Source of the DNA: Bacillota bacterium
Lineage (GTDB): Bacteria > Bacillota > Clostridia > Oscillospirales > Oscillospiraceae
Direction of reading: 5' to 3'
Length of the DNA stretch: 8,306 nt
Assembly (NCBI GenBank): GCA_017861415.1
Contig: JAGFXS010000057.1
Span: 1 to 8,306 of the forward strand
Part shown: piece after piece, positions 1-5,410 of the stretch
How the letters are laid out: each line of letters starts with the position of its first letter
Numbering within the stretch: the first letter of the stretch is position 1
Notes under the pieces: generated by a model
Databases searched by the model: none
The model's input: only the letters and a program-made list of their open reading frames with translations
What the model was told of the DNA's origin: nothing
Position numbers and translations under genes: made by a program

Positions 1-360
1 GTAAGAGCTGCCGGAGAATCCGCCGCCCTCTCCATCCTTGCGGGAGTCGCCAAAATAAACGTTGTCGGCCACCACTTCAGAGGCGGTACGCCGGTTGCCG
101 TCGCGGTCTGTGTAGTCGCGCATTTGCAGTCTGCCCTCCACAACAGCCAAACGGCCCTTGCTGAAGTAGCGGGAAACAAACTCTCCGGTTTGCCGCCATG
201 CAACGACGCTGATGAAGTCCGCTTTCTTTTCGCCGGTTTCCCGGTCCTTGAAGTCCCGGTCTACGGCCAGACGGAAGGTTGCTACAGCCACGCCGCTGGG
301 AGTGTGACGCAACTCAGGGTCGGCGGTAAGACGACCCTGGATGAAGATCTTGTTTAACAT
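1..360 (-). CDS. ssb: Single-stranded DNA-binding protein SSB (partial, C-terminus beyond left edge)
   Basis: Binds single-stranded DNA during replication, recombination and repair, normally as a homotetramer with OB folds. The reverse-strand translation begins MLNKIFIQGRLTADPELRHT and continues with VAVATFRLAVDRDF, then ADFISVVAWRQTGEFVSRYF, KGRLAVVEGRLQMRDYTDRDG and a DNVYFGDS segment. This is the typical bacterial SSB OB-fold order over residues 1-105. A glycine/serine-rich linker then starts (GGGFSGSSY) and the window ends after 120 residues, so the acidic C-terminal tip that recruits partner proteins is not visible. The start at 358-360 is chosen because AAGGAGG (368-374) lies 7 nt upstream; this ribosome binding site overlaps the rpsF stop codon. 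The gene follows rpsF by 12 nt, matching the common rpsF-ssb-rpsR order, so rpsR is expected just beyond the left edge. It is presumably co-transcribed with rpsF. Confidence 0.97.
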   Translation of the reverse strand, partial: MLNKIFIQGRLTADPELRHTPSGVAVATFRLAVDRDFKDRETGEKKADFISVVAWRQTGEFVSRYFSKGRLAVVEGRLQMRDYTDRDGNRRTASEVVADNVYFGDSRKDGEGGGFSGSSY

Positions 361-372
361 GACAAGGCCTCC

Positions 373-669
373 TTATGCGTCCTTACAAACAATCAGAGAA
401 CGCATGATACCGTCGGTAATCTTCATCACGCGGTCCATCTCCTTGGGGAGCTCGGGGCTTGCGGTGAAGGTCATCAGGACATAGTGTCCCTCGTTCAGGT
501 CGTTGATGGGATAAGCCAAGCGACGCTTGCCCCAATCGTTCACTTCGTTCACGGTACCCTGAGTTTCCGCCAAAGTCTTGAACTTCTCAATCAGTGCGGT
601 GATGCTTTCTTCTCCGATTGCCGGATCCATGATATAGACCACTTCATAGTTTGCGCTGAGTTTTGCCAT
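373..669 (-). CDS. rpsF: 30S ribosomal protein S6
   Basis: S6 is a small-subunit protein that pairs with S18 on the platform of the 30S ribosome. The 98-residue translation begins MAKLSANYEVVYIMDPAIGE and carries the family's WGKRRLAYPINDLNEGHYV segment (residues 46-64) and the C-terminal KITDGIMRSLIV helix. This length is usual for S6 (about 95 residues in Bacillus). The start at 667-669 is preferred because AAGGAGG lies at 679-685, 9 nt upstream. A longer reading from 735 would add 22 residues that do not resemble S6 and would use up the leader and ribosome binding site. It is the first gene of the rpsF-ssb operon and is driven by the promoter at 752-779. The leader may hold an S6:S18 autoregulatory structure. 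Confidence 0.98.
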   Translation of the reverse strand: MAKLSANYEVVYIMDPAIGEESITALIEKFKTLAETQGTVNEVNDWGKRRLAYPINDLNEGHYVLMTFTASPELPKEMDRVMKITDGIMRSLIVCKDA

Positions 670-687
670 TTTTCTGCACCTCCTTAT

Positions 688-750
688 GGACATATGGCCG
701 CCCATCGCTGTGAGCGGCAAGGATGTGCCTGCCAAACAGACAGGCTATAT
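688..750 (-). promoter_or_regulatory. Structured rpsF leader, candidate S6:S18 autoregulatory element
   Basis: The transcribed leader can form an upstream hairpin GCCTG...CAGGC (about 727-745). Nearer the gene, GCCGC (714-718) pairs with GCGGC (697-701), with an alternative inner CGCT-CAC-AGCG hairpin. CCG trinucleotides occur in this region. Leaders that bind the S6:S18 complex through a CCG-containing bulge upstream of rpsF are known in many bacteria. I only infer membership from position and foldability; I did not match the full consensus. Confidence 0.4.
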
Positions 751-751
751 T

Positions 752-779
752 ATTATACAGGAATGGTCGCAATTGTCAA
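752..779 (-). promoter_or_regulatory. Sigma-A promoter of the rpsF-ssb operon
   Basis: On the minus strand a perfect TTGACA (774-779) is followed after 16 nt by a perfect TATAAT (752-757). The predicted start near 745 leaves a leader of about 75 nt before rpsF. The upstream ncRNA unit is separately terminated at 816-853, so this promoter should be the main one for the operon. Confidence 0.9.
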
Positions 780-815
780 GGGAAATATAATTTTATCATC
801 TCACGCCGGAAAAGC

Positions 816-853
816 AAAAAAATGCTGCGGGACGAAGAACCTTCGCCCCGCAG
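816..853 (-). terminator. Intrinsic terminator of the orphan ncRNA
   Basis: On the minus strand CTGCGGG (847-853) pairs with CCCGCAG (825-831), an inner CGAAG (841-845) pairs with CTTCG (833-837) across one mismatch, and the loop is 3 nt. Seven T residues follow at 816-822 after a two-base CA spacer. This ends the unit that starts near 1390 and insulates it from the rpsF promoter. Confidence 0.9.
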
Positions 854-1268
854 TTTACGGAGTCAAATGAAAAGAAACTATGGTTGATCACGATTCGCTA
901 TTCAATTGTATGGTGGCCGCAACTTTAGAGAATATTTGTGTATTGTCCTGCTGTGCCACCGGCATTCCCTCCCCCGCTAGTGAAGGGGTAATTTATCTAA
1001 AAAACCTTTCCAAGGTGTCCCCTTGCGTGATGACAAAGGCGATTGGGGCGAACCTACTACCAATCTGCCATTCCAGGCGATGGACCATTCTGCGAATAAC
1101 CGCATTAAGGTTTACGTCTCATGGAGAAGGATTCTGCAATATGCCCCTCAAACGACTTTGCCGGTTTGTTCTGCGCGCTGATGTCTTGATCCGGAACATG
1201 GGGCCGGAAATGTTGATGCTGCGCGCCGCAAACCGGGCATTGCGCCTTGACTCAACGGTGGGGAGGGT

Positions 1269-1349
1269 CTAATTGTTACCGTACAGCAACACGAAGCGGG
1301 GAAGGGATGCCTGAGGCTTTCGATCTGAAACGGTATCTAAACTCCACAT
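1269..1349 (-). CDS. Possible 26-residue peptide ORF near the 5' end of the ncRNA
   Basis: Within the orphan transcript, about 40 nt from its 5' end, an ATG at 1347-1349 lies 5 nt after AGGTGA (1355-1360), a plausible ribosome binding site. It opens a 26-codon frame beginning MWSLDTVSDRKPQASL, ending LLYGNN and stopping at TAG (1269-1271). The peptide has no signal or membrane segment and matches no family I recognise. It could be a leader or regulatory peptide, making the transcript dual-function, or a chance frame in a non-coding RNA. Its start also lies inside the predicted 5' helix (1337-1380), so translation and folding could compete. Confidence 0.2.
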   Translation of the reverse strand: MWSLDTVSDRKPQASLPRFVLLYGNN

Positions 1350-1396
1350 TGGAATCACCTGACCCTTTCTTTCAGTTTAGCTTTACTTGTGTTTGT

Positions 1397-1425
1397 ATTA
1401 TACAATTACTCGGGAGAAAAGTCAA
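1397..1425 (-). promoter_or_regulatory. Sigma-A promoter of the orphan ncRNA
   Basis: On the minus strand TTGACT (1420-1425) is separated by 17 nt from a perfect TATAAT (1397-1402). The predicted start is near 1390. The strength suggests constitutive vegetative expression, unlike the divergent spore gene. Confidence 0.85.
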
Positions 1426-1564
1426 TAGAATGAGTGCAAAAAGCACAAATGTGTGTGAGGAAATCTTTGATTTTTGAGAAGGTGGGGGATTAAATAAAAT
1501 CCGGAGATACATAAAGTGCTTGTGTATGGGGAAACTGGAAGCAAAGAGAAAAGAGGTGAAGAAT

Positions 1565-2008
1565 ATGGATATGAGCAATCAGGATTATCAGGCCTATGTG
1601 AAGGCAAAGTCAAAGCCGTCGCCTTTGTTTCGAAATATGGTGTGGGCTTTTTTTGTTGGCGGACTCATCTGCGTCATTGGGCAAGGGTTGACAGATATGT
1701 TCCGGGCCATAGGTGTAGAGGATAATCAGGTTTCCAGTGTAACCGCCATGACCCTCATGGCGGCCGCCGCTCTGCTCACAGGTCTGGGGGTGTTCGACCG
1801 AATTGCCAAGTTTGCCGGCGCTGGCACTCTAGTTCCCATTACCGGATTCGCCAACGCAATGGTTTCCTCCGCCATGGAGTTTCGTAGCGAGGGGGTTATC
1901 ACCGGACTGGCGGTGAAGCTCTTTACTGTGGCAGGACCGGTTTTGGTGTTTGGAATATCCGCCAGCGTGGTACTGGGCCTGATCCTTGTAATGTTTGGGC
2001 TGGCTTAG
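1565..2008 (+). CDS. spoVAC: Stage V sporulation protein AC (SpoVAC)
   Basis: SpoVA proteins sit in the spore inner membrane and move dipicolinic acid during sporulation and germination; SpoVAC is the channel-like subunit in Bacillus. The 147-residue product matches the usual length (about 150). Family features are the N-terminal YQAYVKAKSKPSPLFRN, the FFVGGLICVIGQGL segment (residues about 29-42), LLTGLGVFDRIAKFAGAGT, and VPITGFANAMVSSAMEFRSE. Four membrane segments are visible at about 24-46, 55-77, 85-105 and 118-145. The ATG at 1565 is preferred over one at 1520 because GAGGTG (1553-1558) lies 6 nt upstream and the longer N-terminus is not family-like. The usual neighbours spoVAD and spoVAE are absent: the next gene is convergent and an intrinsic hairpin follows. 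I could not assign a sigma-G promoter. It may be a paralogue of a complete spoVA operon elsewhere. Confidence 0.93.
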   Translation: MDMSNQDYQAYVKAKSKPSPLFRNMVWAFFVGGLICVIGQGLTDMFRAIGVEDNQVSSVTAMTLMAAAALLTGLGVFDRIAKFAGAGTLVPITGFANAMVSSAMEFRSEGVITGLAVKLFTVAGPVLVFGISASVVLGLILVMFGLA

Positions 2009-2052
2009 CGGAAAGTCAGTATACACAGACGGGAACAATAACATAAGGTTAC

Positions 2053-2088
2053 AAAAAGGGACCGCTTTTCCATAAAGCGGTCCCTCTT
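2053..2088. terminator. Bidirectional terminator between spoVAC and the ATP-grasp gene
   Basis: AGGGACCGCTTT (2057-2068) and AAAGCGGTCCCT (2074-2085) form a perfect 12-bp stem with a 5-nt loop. Five A residues (2053-2057) give a T run on the minus strand, so it is best as terminator of the ATP-grasp gene. The plus side has only CTCTT, so it ends spoVAC more weakly. Confidence 0.85.
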
Positions 2089-2118
2089 GACATAGTATGA
2101 TTTATAAGGTGTTTACGA

Positions 2119-3102
2119 TCAAAGATACCGCAGCAGATCTTCCTTTTTGCCCACCTGATCGGGAAGCTGGAGTAATCCATAACCGGGATGATAATTGCCT
2201 TCTACAAAGACGGGGCCTTCCGGTGTGAGGGCCACGTCCCAGGCAGTGTAGCGGACATCGGGGCAGACCTTGGCTGCTTCGTTTACCATGGCCACAGATT
2301 CTTCCCACATGGGGAAGCGGCTGCCCTTGAAGCGGAAACCGGTGACTGGGTGCGTCTCCATATACTGCATGTCCAGGGTCATGGCGTCGGAGCTGATGAC
2401 TCCCTCTTGGCAGTCAATGACACAGCAGCAGCCCCCAGCGTTAAGATTGTCCACAAAGCCTTCAATGGCCACACGGAGTATGCCAAAAATCAGATGACTT
2501 TCACCATCCTTGAGCATGGTCACCAGACGCATCGTGTTTACTGAGCCGGGATAGATGCTGGACATAAAGGGGTGCTGGTTAATGGCTTCCTCCACCAGGT
2601 CAAAGTGCTCAGCCACCAGCTTGTCATAGAAGGCACCGCCATCAAGGAAATTCTTGGTCTCAAAACGAACAACGTCCTTGCCGGAGCTGGAGAAATCCCT
2701 CTTGGCAAATACCACGGGCTGACCATCCAGCCAGGTGATGAAGCTGTCCCGGTCGGTTTCATGGAGGTTCACCCAGCGGCGTTTCAGATATTTGTCGAAA
2801 GTTTTGTTAAAAAGGGTCTTAGCCTCAAAAATTGGGCGCTTGTTAATGTCGTTGCATTGCTTGACCGCCTTGACATTGACACCCATAGTGATAAACGAGG
2901 CGCGCTCCTTTGCGGAAAGGTTGTAGAAACGGAGGGTATGGTAATCATGGAAGGCAGCGCCGTACCGAAGGGTGCAGTAGATGATATCGGCTAAAATAAG
3001 CAGCCTCGGTTTGCCGGCCAGGGCGGCATCCTCCCGGATGAAGGCGCGCAGTTTGTCATAATTGGCCCCGCGCATGCGGGAGATAGCAAGACTTAACGAC
3101 AT
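2119..3102 (-). CDS. ATP-grasp protein, sugar-transfer-associated (ATPgrasp_ST) type
   Basis: The 327-residue product looks like a cytoplasmic ATP-grasp ligase-fold protein of the sugar-transfer-associated group, whose members often sit near polysaccharide or glycan genes. Evidence: the ATP-binding lysine segment VVFAKRDFSSSGKDV (residues 130-144), the segment HPFMSSIYPGSVNTMRLVT (177-195), and the C-terminal YTAWDVALTPEGPVFVEGN (285-303), where Asp289, Glu301 and Asn303 fit the metal-binding residues of ATP-grasp enzymes, followed by HPGYGLLQLP. The N-terminal 120 residues are helical and not catalytic by appearance. The ATG at 3100-3102 has AAGGAG (3111-3116) 8 nt upstream. It is a one-gene unit with its own promoter (3158-3186) and terminator (2053-2088). 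The substrate is not evident, and no glycan genes are adjacent. Three consecutive cysteines (225-227) with Cys231 are unusual. Other ATP-grasp subfamilies remain possible. Confidence 0.8.
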   Translation of the reverse strand: MSLSLAISRMRGANYDKLRAFIREDAALAGKPRLLILADIIYCTLRYGAAFHDYHTLRFYNLSAKERASFITMGVNVKAVKQCNDINKRPIFEAKTLFNKTFDKYLKRRWVNLHETDRDSFITWLDGQPVVFAKRDFSSSGKDVVRFETKNFLDGGAFYDKLVAEHFDLVEEAINQHPFMSSIYPGSVNTMRLVTMLKDGESHLIFGILRVAIEGFVDNLNAGGCCCVIDCQEGVISSDAMTLDMQYMETHPVTGFRFKGSRFPMWEESVAMVNEAAKVCPDVRYTAWDVALTPEGPVFVEGNYHPGYGLLQLPDQVGKKEDLLRYL

Positions 3103-3121
3103 ACTCAGGACTCCTTAATTT

Positions 3122-3147
3122 AAAAAGCCCCGCAGTGGCGAGGCTTA
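3122..3147 (-). promoter_or_regulatory. Stem-loop at the 5' end of the ATP-grasp mRNA
   Basis: On the minus strand AAGCCTCGC and GCGGGGCTT (3124-3146) form a stem with one mismatch and a 4-nt loop, followed by TTTTTAAATT just ahead of the ribosome binding site. It begins about 5 nt after the predicted start. It could stabilise the mRNA or terminate early transcripts; the position so close to the start makes an attenuator less likely. Confidence 0.4.
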
Positions 3148-3157
3148 TTTCTGCCTT

Positions 3158-3186
3158 ATTATATGGCCTCGCCAAGGGACTGTCAA
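3158..3186 (-). promoter_or_regulatory. Consensus sigma-A promoter of the ATP-grasp gene with an overlapping dyad
   Basis: On the minus strand a perfect TTGACA (3181-3186), 17-nt spacer and perfect TATAAT (3158-3163) form an ideal promoter. An 8-bp inverted repeat GGCGAGGC (3166-3173) and GCCTCGCC (3137-3144) lies on either side of the -10, 21 nt apart. It may be an operator, or simply share bases with the leader hairpin. Confidence 0.9.
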
Positions 3187-3232
3187 GAAGAATCCGCACG
3201 AAAAGGGAGATGAAAAAATGAAAACTGTATTC

Positions 3233-3261
3233 TTGCAATAAGGGAAATTCTATGCTATAAT
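3233..3261 (+). promoter_or_regulatory. Promoter of tRNA-Gly
   Basis: TTGCAA (3233-3238) is followed after 17 nt by TATAAT (3256-3261), preceded by TGC, which makes an extended -10. The predicted start is about 10 nt before the tRNA. Confidence 0.85.
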
Positions 3262-3277
3262 GATGGCCTATCCAGAT

Positions 3278-3351
3278 GCGGGATTAGTTCATTGGTAGAA
3301 TACTTGGTTCCCAACCAAGACAGGCGGGTTCGATTCCCGTATCCCGCTCCA
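3278..3351 (+). tRNA. tRNA-Gly, anticodon CCC
   Basis: The cloverleaf can be traced by eye. The acceptor GCGGGAT (3278-3284) pairs with ATCCCGC (3341-3347), followed by discriminator T and an encoded CCA (3349-3351). The D arm GTTC/GAAT encloses ATTGGTA. The anticodon arm CTTGG/CCAAG encloses TTCCCAA, giving anticodon CCC for GGG codons. The T arm GCGGG/CCCGT encloses TTCGATT. It stands alone with its own promoter and terminator. It complements a tRNA-Gly(UCC) that must also exist to read GGA. Confidence 0.95.
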
Positions 3352-3352
3352 G

Positions 3353-3408
3353 CAGGCCACCTTGGCCTGACCTAGGCGCACCCTACACTGTGGGGTGCGT
3401 TTTATTTT
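3353..3408 (+). terminator. Tandem hairpins and intrinsic terminator after tRNA-Gly
   Basis: Just after the CCA, CAGGCCA (3353-3359) pairs with TGGCCTG (3363-3369), probably a stem in the precursor trailer. Then CGCACCC (3377-3383) pairs with GGGTGCG (3393-3399) and is followed by TTTTATTTT (3400-3408), a standard intrinsic terminator. Confidence 0.88.
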
Positions 3409-3740
3409 GTGCAAAATGGCGTGAATTATTGCTATGGGGATAAAGGAAACAAGAGCATAGTATGAGGCCCAGAGGGGAGGGGGGTAAAATATAAAGGCAT
3501 GCAGAAAACAAAACAGCACCGATTTGTCCGGCCATAACGAGCTGATTGACATGCTGGGTCGCTAATTCGGTGGGTTTGGATGCTGTGCAATAAATTTGAA
3601 ACCTACGGCAGATAGGTAAAGTCGGAATTGCAGATGATTACCGCACAATCTGTTTACATTTTCTAGAGTCGGTTCGGTTAATTTGTGCAATCTAAACAGT
3701 CAATCCGCGGAAAAAGGCCGCAGGATGTGAAATTTGAGAC
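3409..3740. other. Intergenic stretch without a recognisable gene
   Basis: No credible gene is seen on either strand. A stop-to-stop fragment on the plus strand near 3512-3564 ends STDLSGHNELIDMLGR and reads like the tail of a protein, but it has no start or upstream continuation and may be chance. Two inverted repeats interlock: GCACAA (3643-3648) with TTGTGC (3683-3688), and CTGTTTA (3650-3656) with TAAACAG (3693-3699). A reading frame on the minus strand crossing the tRNA is a shadow. Confidence 0.5.
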
Positions 3741-3769
3741 TTGTCCTGTCAGGGCTTTTTCTGTATAAT
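3741..3769 (+). promoter_or_regulatory. Promoter of the DUF4364 gene
   Basis: TTGTCC (3741-3746, four of six consensus bases) is followed after 17 nt by a perfect TATAAT (3764-3769). It lies about 45 nt before the chosen start. Confidence 0.7.
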
Positions 3770-3812
3770 TATATCATTGCACATTATTATAATGAAGAAG
3801 GTGGGAACTGTT

Positions 3813-4367
3813 ATGGGGCGTCGCGGATTTATTCAAGACAAGCTGGACATAAAACTACTCATTTTGTTTCTGATGTCCCGGACAGCTACCCCCATTAATT
3901 TTGCTACTCTGACTGAACTTACCCTTTGTGATGATGGTTTTGATTATTTTGAATATGCGGAATGTCTTGCAGAGCTTGTTTCCTCGGAGCATTTAATCCT
4001 GAGGGATGGACTCTATGAGATCACAGAGAAGGGACGGCGTAACGGCGGTCACGGTGAGAGCAGCTTACCCTACTCTGTTCGGCTAAAGTGTGAACAGAAT
4101 CTAGACAAGCTCAATCCCATTCTCCGGCGTAACGCCCAGGTTAGAGCAGAGGTGCTCCCCCGTGAGGATGGATTTTTTACCCTGCGTCTTTCCTTGGATG
4201 ACGAAGGCGGGAATCTGCTTACCCTGGAAATGCTAACTGCTTCCACAGAGCAGGCCGCCCAGCTTGGAAAGCGGTTTCGGGCCATGCCCGAACTAGTCTA
4301 TAACGGGATTCTGACACTGCTCACCGGAGGCGATGGGGGAAGGGGTCAGGCCAAGGGGGAATCATAA
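3813..4367 (+). CDS. DUF4364 family protein (winged-helix-like)
   Basis: DUF4364 proteins are common in Clostridia, have no experimentally settled role that I know of, and look like winged-helix regulators. The 184-residue product starts MGRRGFIQDKLDIKLLILFL, followed by FATLTELTLCDDGFDYFEYAECLAEL (residues 30-55), LYEITEKGRRN (67-77), and ESSLPYSVRLKCE (82-94), which are the family's recognisable segments. The C-terminal half is a beta-rich region (about 108-145) and a final helix. The ATG at 3813 is chosen because AAGGTG lies about 9 nt upstream; an in-frame ATG at 3792 has no ribosome binding site. It has its own promoter (3741-3769). No clear terminator separates it from the transporter operon, so some read-through is possible, but that operon has its own promoter. 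DNA binding is inferred only. Confidence 0.88.
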   Translation: MGRRGFIQDKLDIKLLILFLMSRTATPINFATLTELTLCDDGFDYFEYAECLAELVSSEHLILRDGLYEITEKGRRNGGHGESSLPYSVRLKCEQNLDKLNPILRRNAQVRAEVLPREDGFFTLRLSLDDEGGNLLTLEMLTASTEQAAQLGKRFRAMPELVYNGILTLLTGGDGGRGQAKGES

Positions 4368-4423
4368 CGAAAGTCATCGCTCTATTTTGTTCGATTCCTT
4401 CAAAGGAAAAGGCCGATTGGCTA

Positions 4424-4457
4424 TTGTGGTCTCGAAAGTCGCATGATATAGTATATC
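4424..4457 (+). promoter_or_regulatory. Promoter of the amino-acid transporter operon with a palindrome on the -10
   Basis: A weak -35 (TTGTGG, 4424-4429) is followed after 17 nt by TATAGT (4447-4452), preceded by TG one base away, giving an extended -10. The -10 is embedded in a perfect 13-bp palindrome GATATAGTATATC (4445-4457), which could be a repressor operator. The predicted start is near 4459, leaving a leader of about 75 nt. Confidence 0.6.
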
Positions 4458-4534
4458 AAAAGAATGCTTGGTACAGCCTTTTGTCCGTATTTTGCATTTT
4501 GAAGAGAACATGAAAAGAAAGAGGTTTTATACAA

Positions 4535-5386
4535 ATGAAAAAGCTTTCCGCACTTCTGATGGCACTGCTTATGGTCGTTGGCCTGACCGCTTGCGGCACC
4601 ACGCCGCCCCCGGCAGAAGAGGGTGACGGCTCTGCCGACCGTCCTGTGCTCCGGGTAGCAATGGAATGCGCCTATGCTCCCTATAACTGGAGTCAGCCTA
4701 CTGATGAAAACGGTGCTGTCCCCATCGCAGGCAGCTCCGACTATGCCTATGGCTACGACGTAATGATGGCAAAGATCATTGCAGAAGAACTGGGCTACGA
4801 TCTTGAAATTGTGAAGCTCGGCTGGACGGGTATTATTCCTGCCATTCAGGCCGGCACCGTGGATGTGGGCATCTGCGGACAGTCCATCACCGCTGAGCGT
4901 CTGGAGTCCGTGGACTTCACCGTGCCTTACTACTATGCCTCCATCGTGACCCTGGTGAAGGCTGACGGTCCCTATGCCAACGCCACCTCCGTGGCAGAGT
5001 TAGATGGCGCATCTGCCACTTCTCAGTTGAACACCGTTTGGTATGACGTTTGCCTGCCCCAGATCCCCAACGTCAATGTCCTGCCTGGTCAGGAGAGTGC
5101 TCCGGCCATGATTGCTGCCCTTTCCTCCGGTCGTGTTGATGTAGTTGTGACAGACAAACCCACCGCTCTGTCTGCCGCTTATGTGGATCCCACTCTGAAG
5201 GTGCTGGAATTTGAAGGCGATAACGCATTTGAAGTCTCCGACGAGGAAATCAACATTGGCATCTCTATGAAGAAGGGTAACACCGAGCTCCTTGATGCCA
5301 TCAACGGTGTCCTTGCTACCATGACTGAGGATGATTACAACCGCATGATGGACGAAGCTAAGACCCTGCAGCCCCTGAGCGAGTAA
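4535..5386 (+). CDS. Amino-acid ABC transporter substrate-binding lipoprotein (SBP_bac_3)
   Basis: Extracellular receptor of a polar amino-acid importer, anchored by lipid to the outer face of the membrane. Of 283 residues, the first 19 form a lipoprotein signal peptide with lipobox LTAC, cleaved before Cys20. An acidic linker follows, then the two-lobe family-3 binding domain (about 38-280). Ligand-site features: EXXYAPYNW (Glu44, Tyr50, Trp52), GQSITAERLESVDFTVPYY with Arg122 fitting the residue that holds the ligand carboxylate, and Asp207 in VVVTDKPTA fitting the residue that contacts the amino group. An insertion at about 53-73 lengthens the first lobe relative to HisJ/GlnH-type proteins. 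It is first in the operon with an AAAGAGG site (4518-4524). The specific amino acid cannot be read from the sequence. Confidence 0.95.
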   Translation: MKKLSALLMALLMVVGLTACGTTPPPAEEGDGSADRPVLRVAMECAYAPYNWSQPTDENGAVPIAGSSDYAYGYDVMMAKIIAEELGYDLEIVKLGWTGIIPAIQAGTVDVGICGQSITAERLESVDFTVPYYYASIVTLVKADGPYANATSVAELDGASATSQLNTVWYDVCLPQIPNVNVLPGQESAPAMIAALSSGRVDVVVTDKPTALSAAYVDPTLKVLEFEGDNAFEVSDEEINIGISMKKGNTELLDAINGVLATMTEDDYNRMMDEAKTLQPLSE

Positions 5387-5410
5387 GAACGAGTTGGTTG
5401 ACCAATGGTT

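Larger units (their letters stand above)
816..1390 (-). ncRNA. Orphan structured non-coding RNA of about 570 nt
   Basis: A transcription unit framed by a near-consensus promoter (1397-1425) and an intrinsic terminator (816-853) has no minus-strand reading frame above 60 codons. Its sequence folds well. A 5' helix CTAAACT (1374-1380) pairs with AGTTTAG (1337-1343). A long irregular hairpin spans 1136-1243: GCAAT/ATTGC at its base, then CGGTTTG/CAAACCG, GCGCGC/GCGCGC and an apical TCCGG/CCGGA with a 9-nt loop. Further helices are GGC(A)GATTGG with CCAATCGCC (about 1038-1069), CAAGG/CCTTG near 1015, and GGTGGC (955-960) with GCCACC (912-917). I looked for hallmarks of tmRNA, RNase P RNA, SRP RNA, 6S RNA and T-box leaders and found none. 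OLE, ROOL, GOLLD or another large RNA class cannot be excluded by eye. Small peptides inside it are possible (see 1269-1349). The function is unknown. Confidence 0.6.

Noticed and set aside
670..735. Longer rpsF reading starting at 735
   Set aside because: The extra 22 residues are unlike S6, and the AAGGAGG at 679-685 serves the start at 669.
880..1272. Plus-strand open frame of 130 codons opposite the orphan RNA
   Set aside because: It has no ribosome binding site, the composition is not protein-like, and it lies against a promoter-terminator unit on the other strand.
816..1390. The orphan RNA as tmRNA, RNase P RNA, SRP RNA, 6S RNA or a T-box leader
   Set aside because: tmRNA lacks its GGTTCGAATCC tail, RNase P lacks GAGGAAAGTCC, T-box lacks GGGTGGNACCGCG. 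The length does not fit SRP or 6S RNA.
1426..1564. Sigma-G or sigma-F promoter for spoVAC
   Set aside because: No pair of boxes close enough to the known consensus could be placed with confidence.
2087..2100. TTGACA near 2087 as a plus-strand promoter
   Set aside because: No -10 at the right distance, and no plus-strand gene follows.
3289..3552. Minus-strand open frame crossing tRNA-Gly
   Set aside because: It overlaps the tRNA and its terminator; a known type of spurious frame.
3792..3812. ATG at 3792 as the DUF4364 start
   Set aside because: No ribosome binding site precedes it, while AAGGTG is well placed for the ATG at 3813, where family-like sequence begins.
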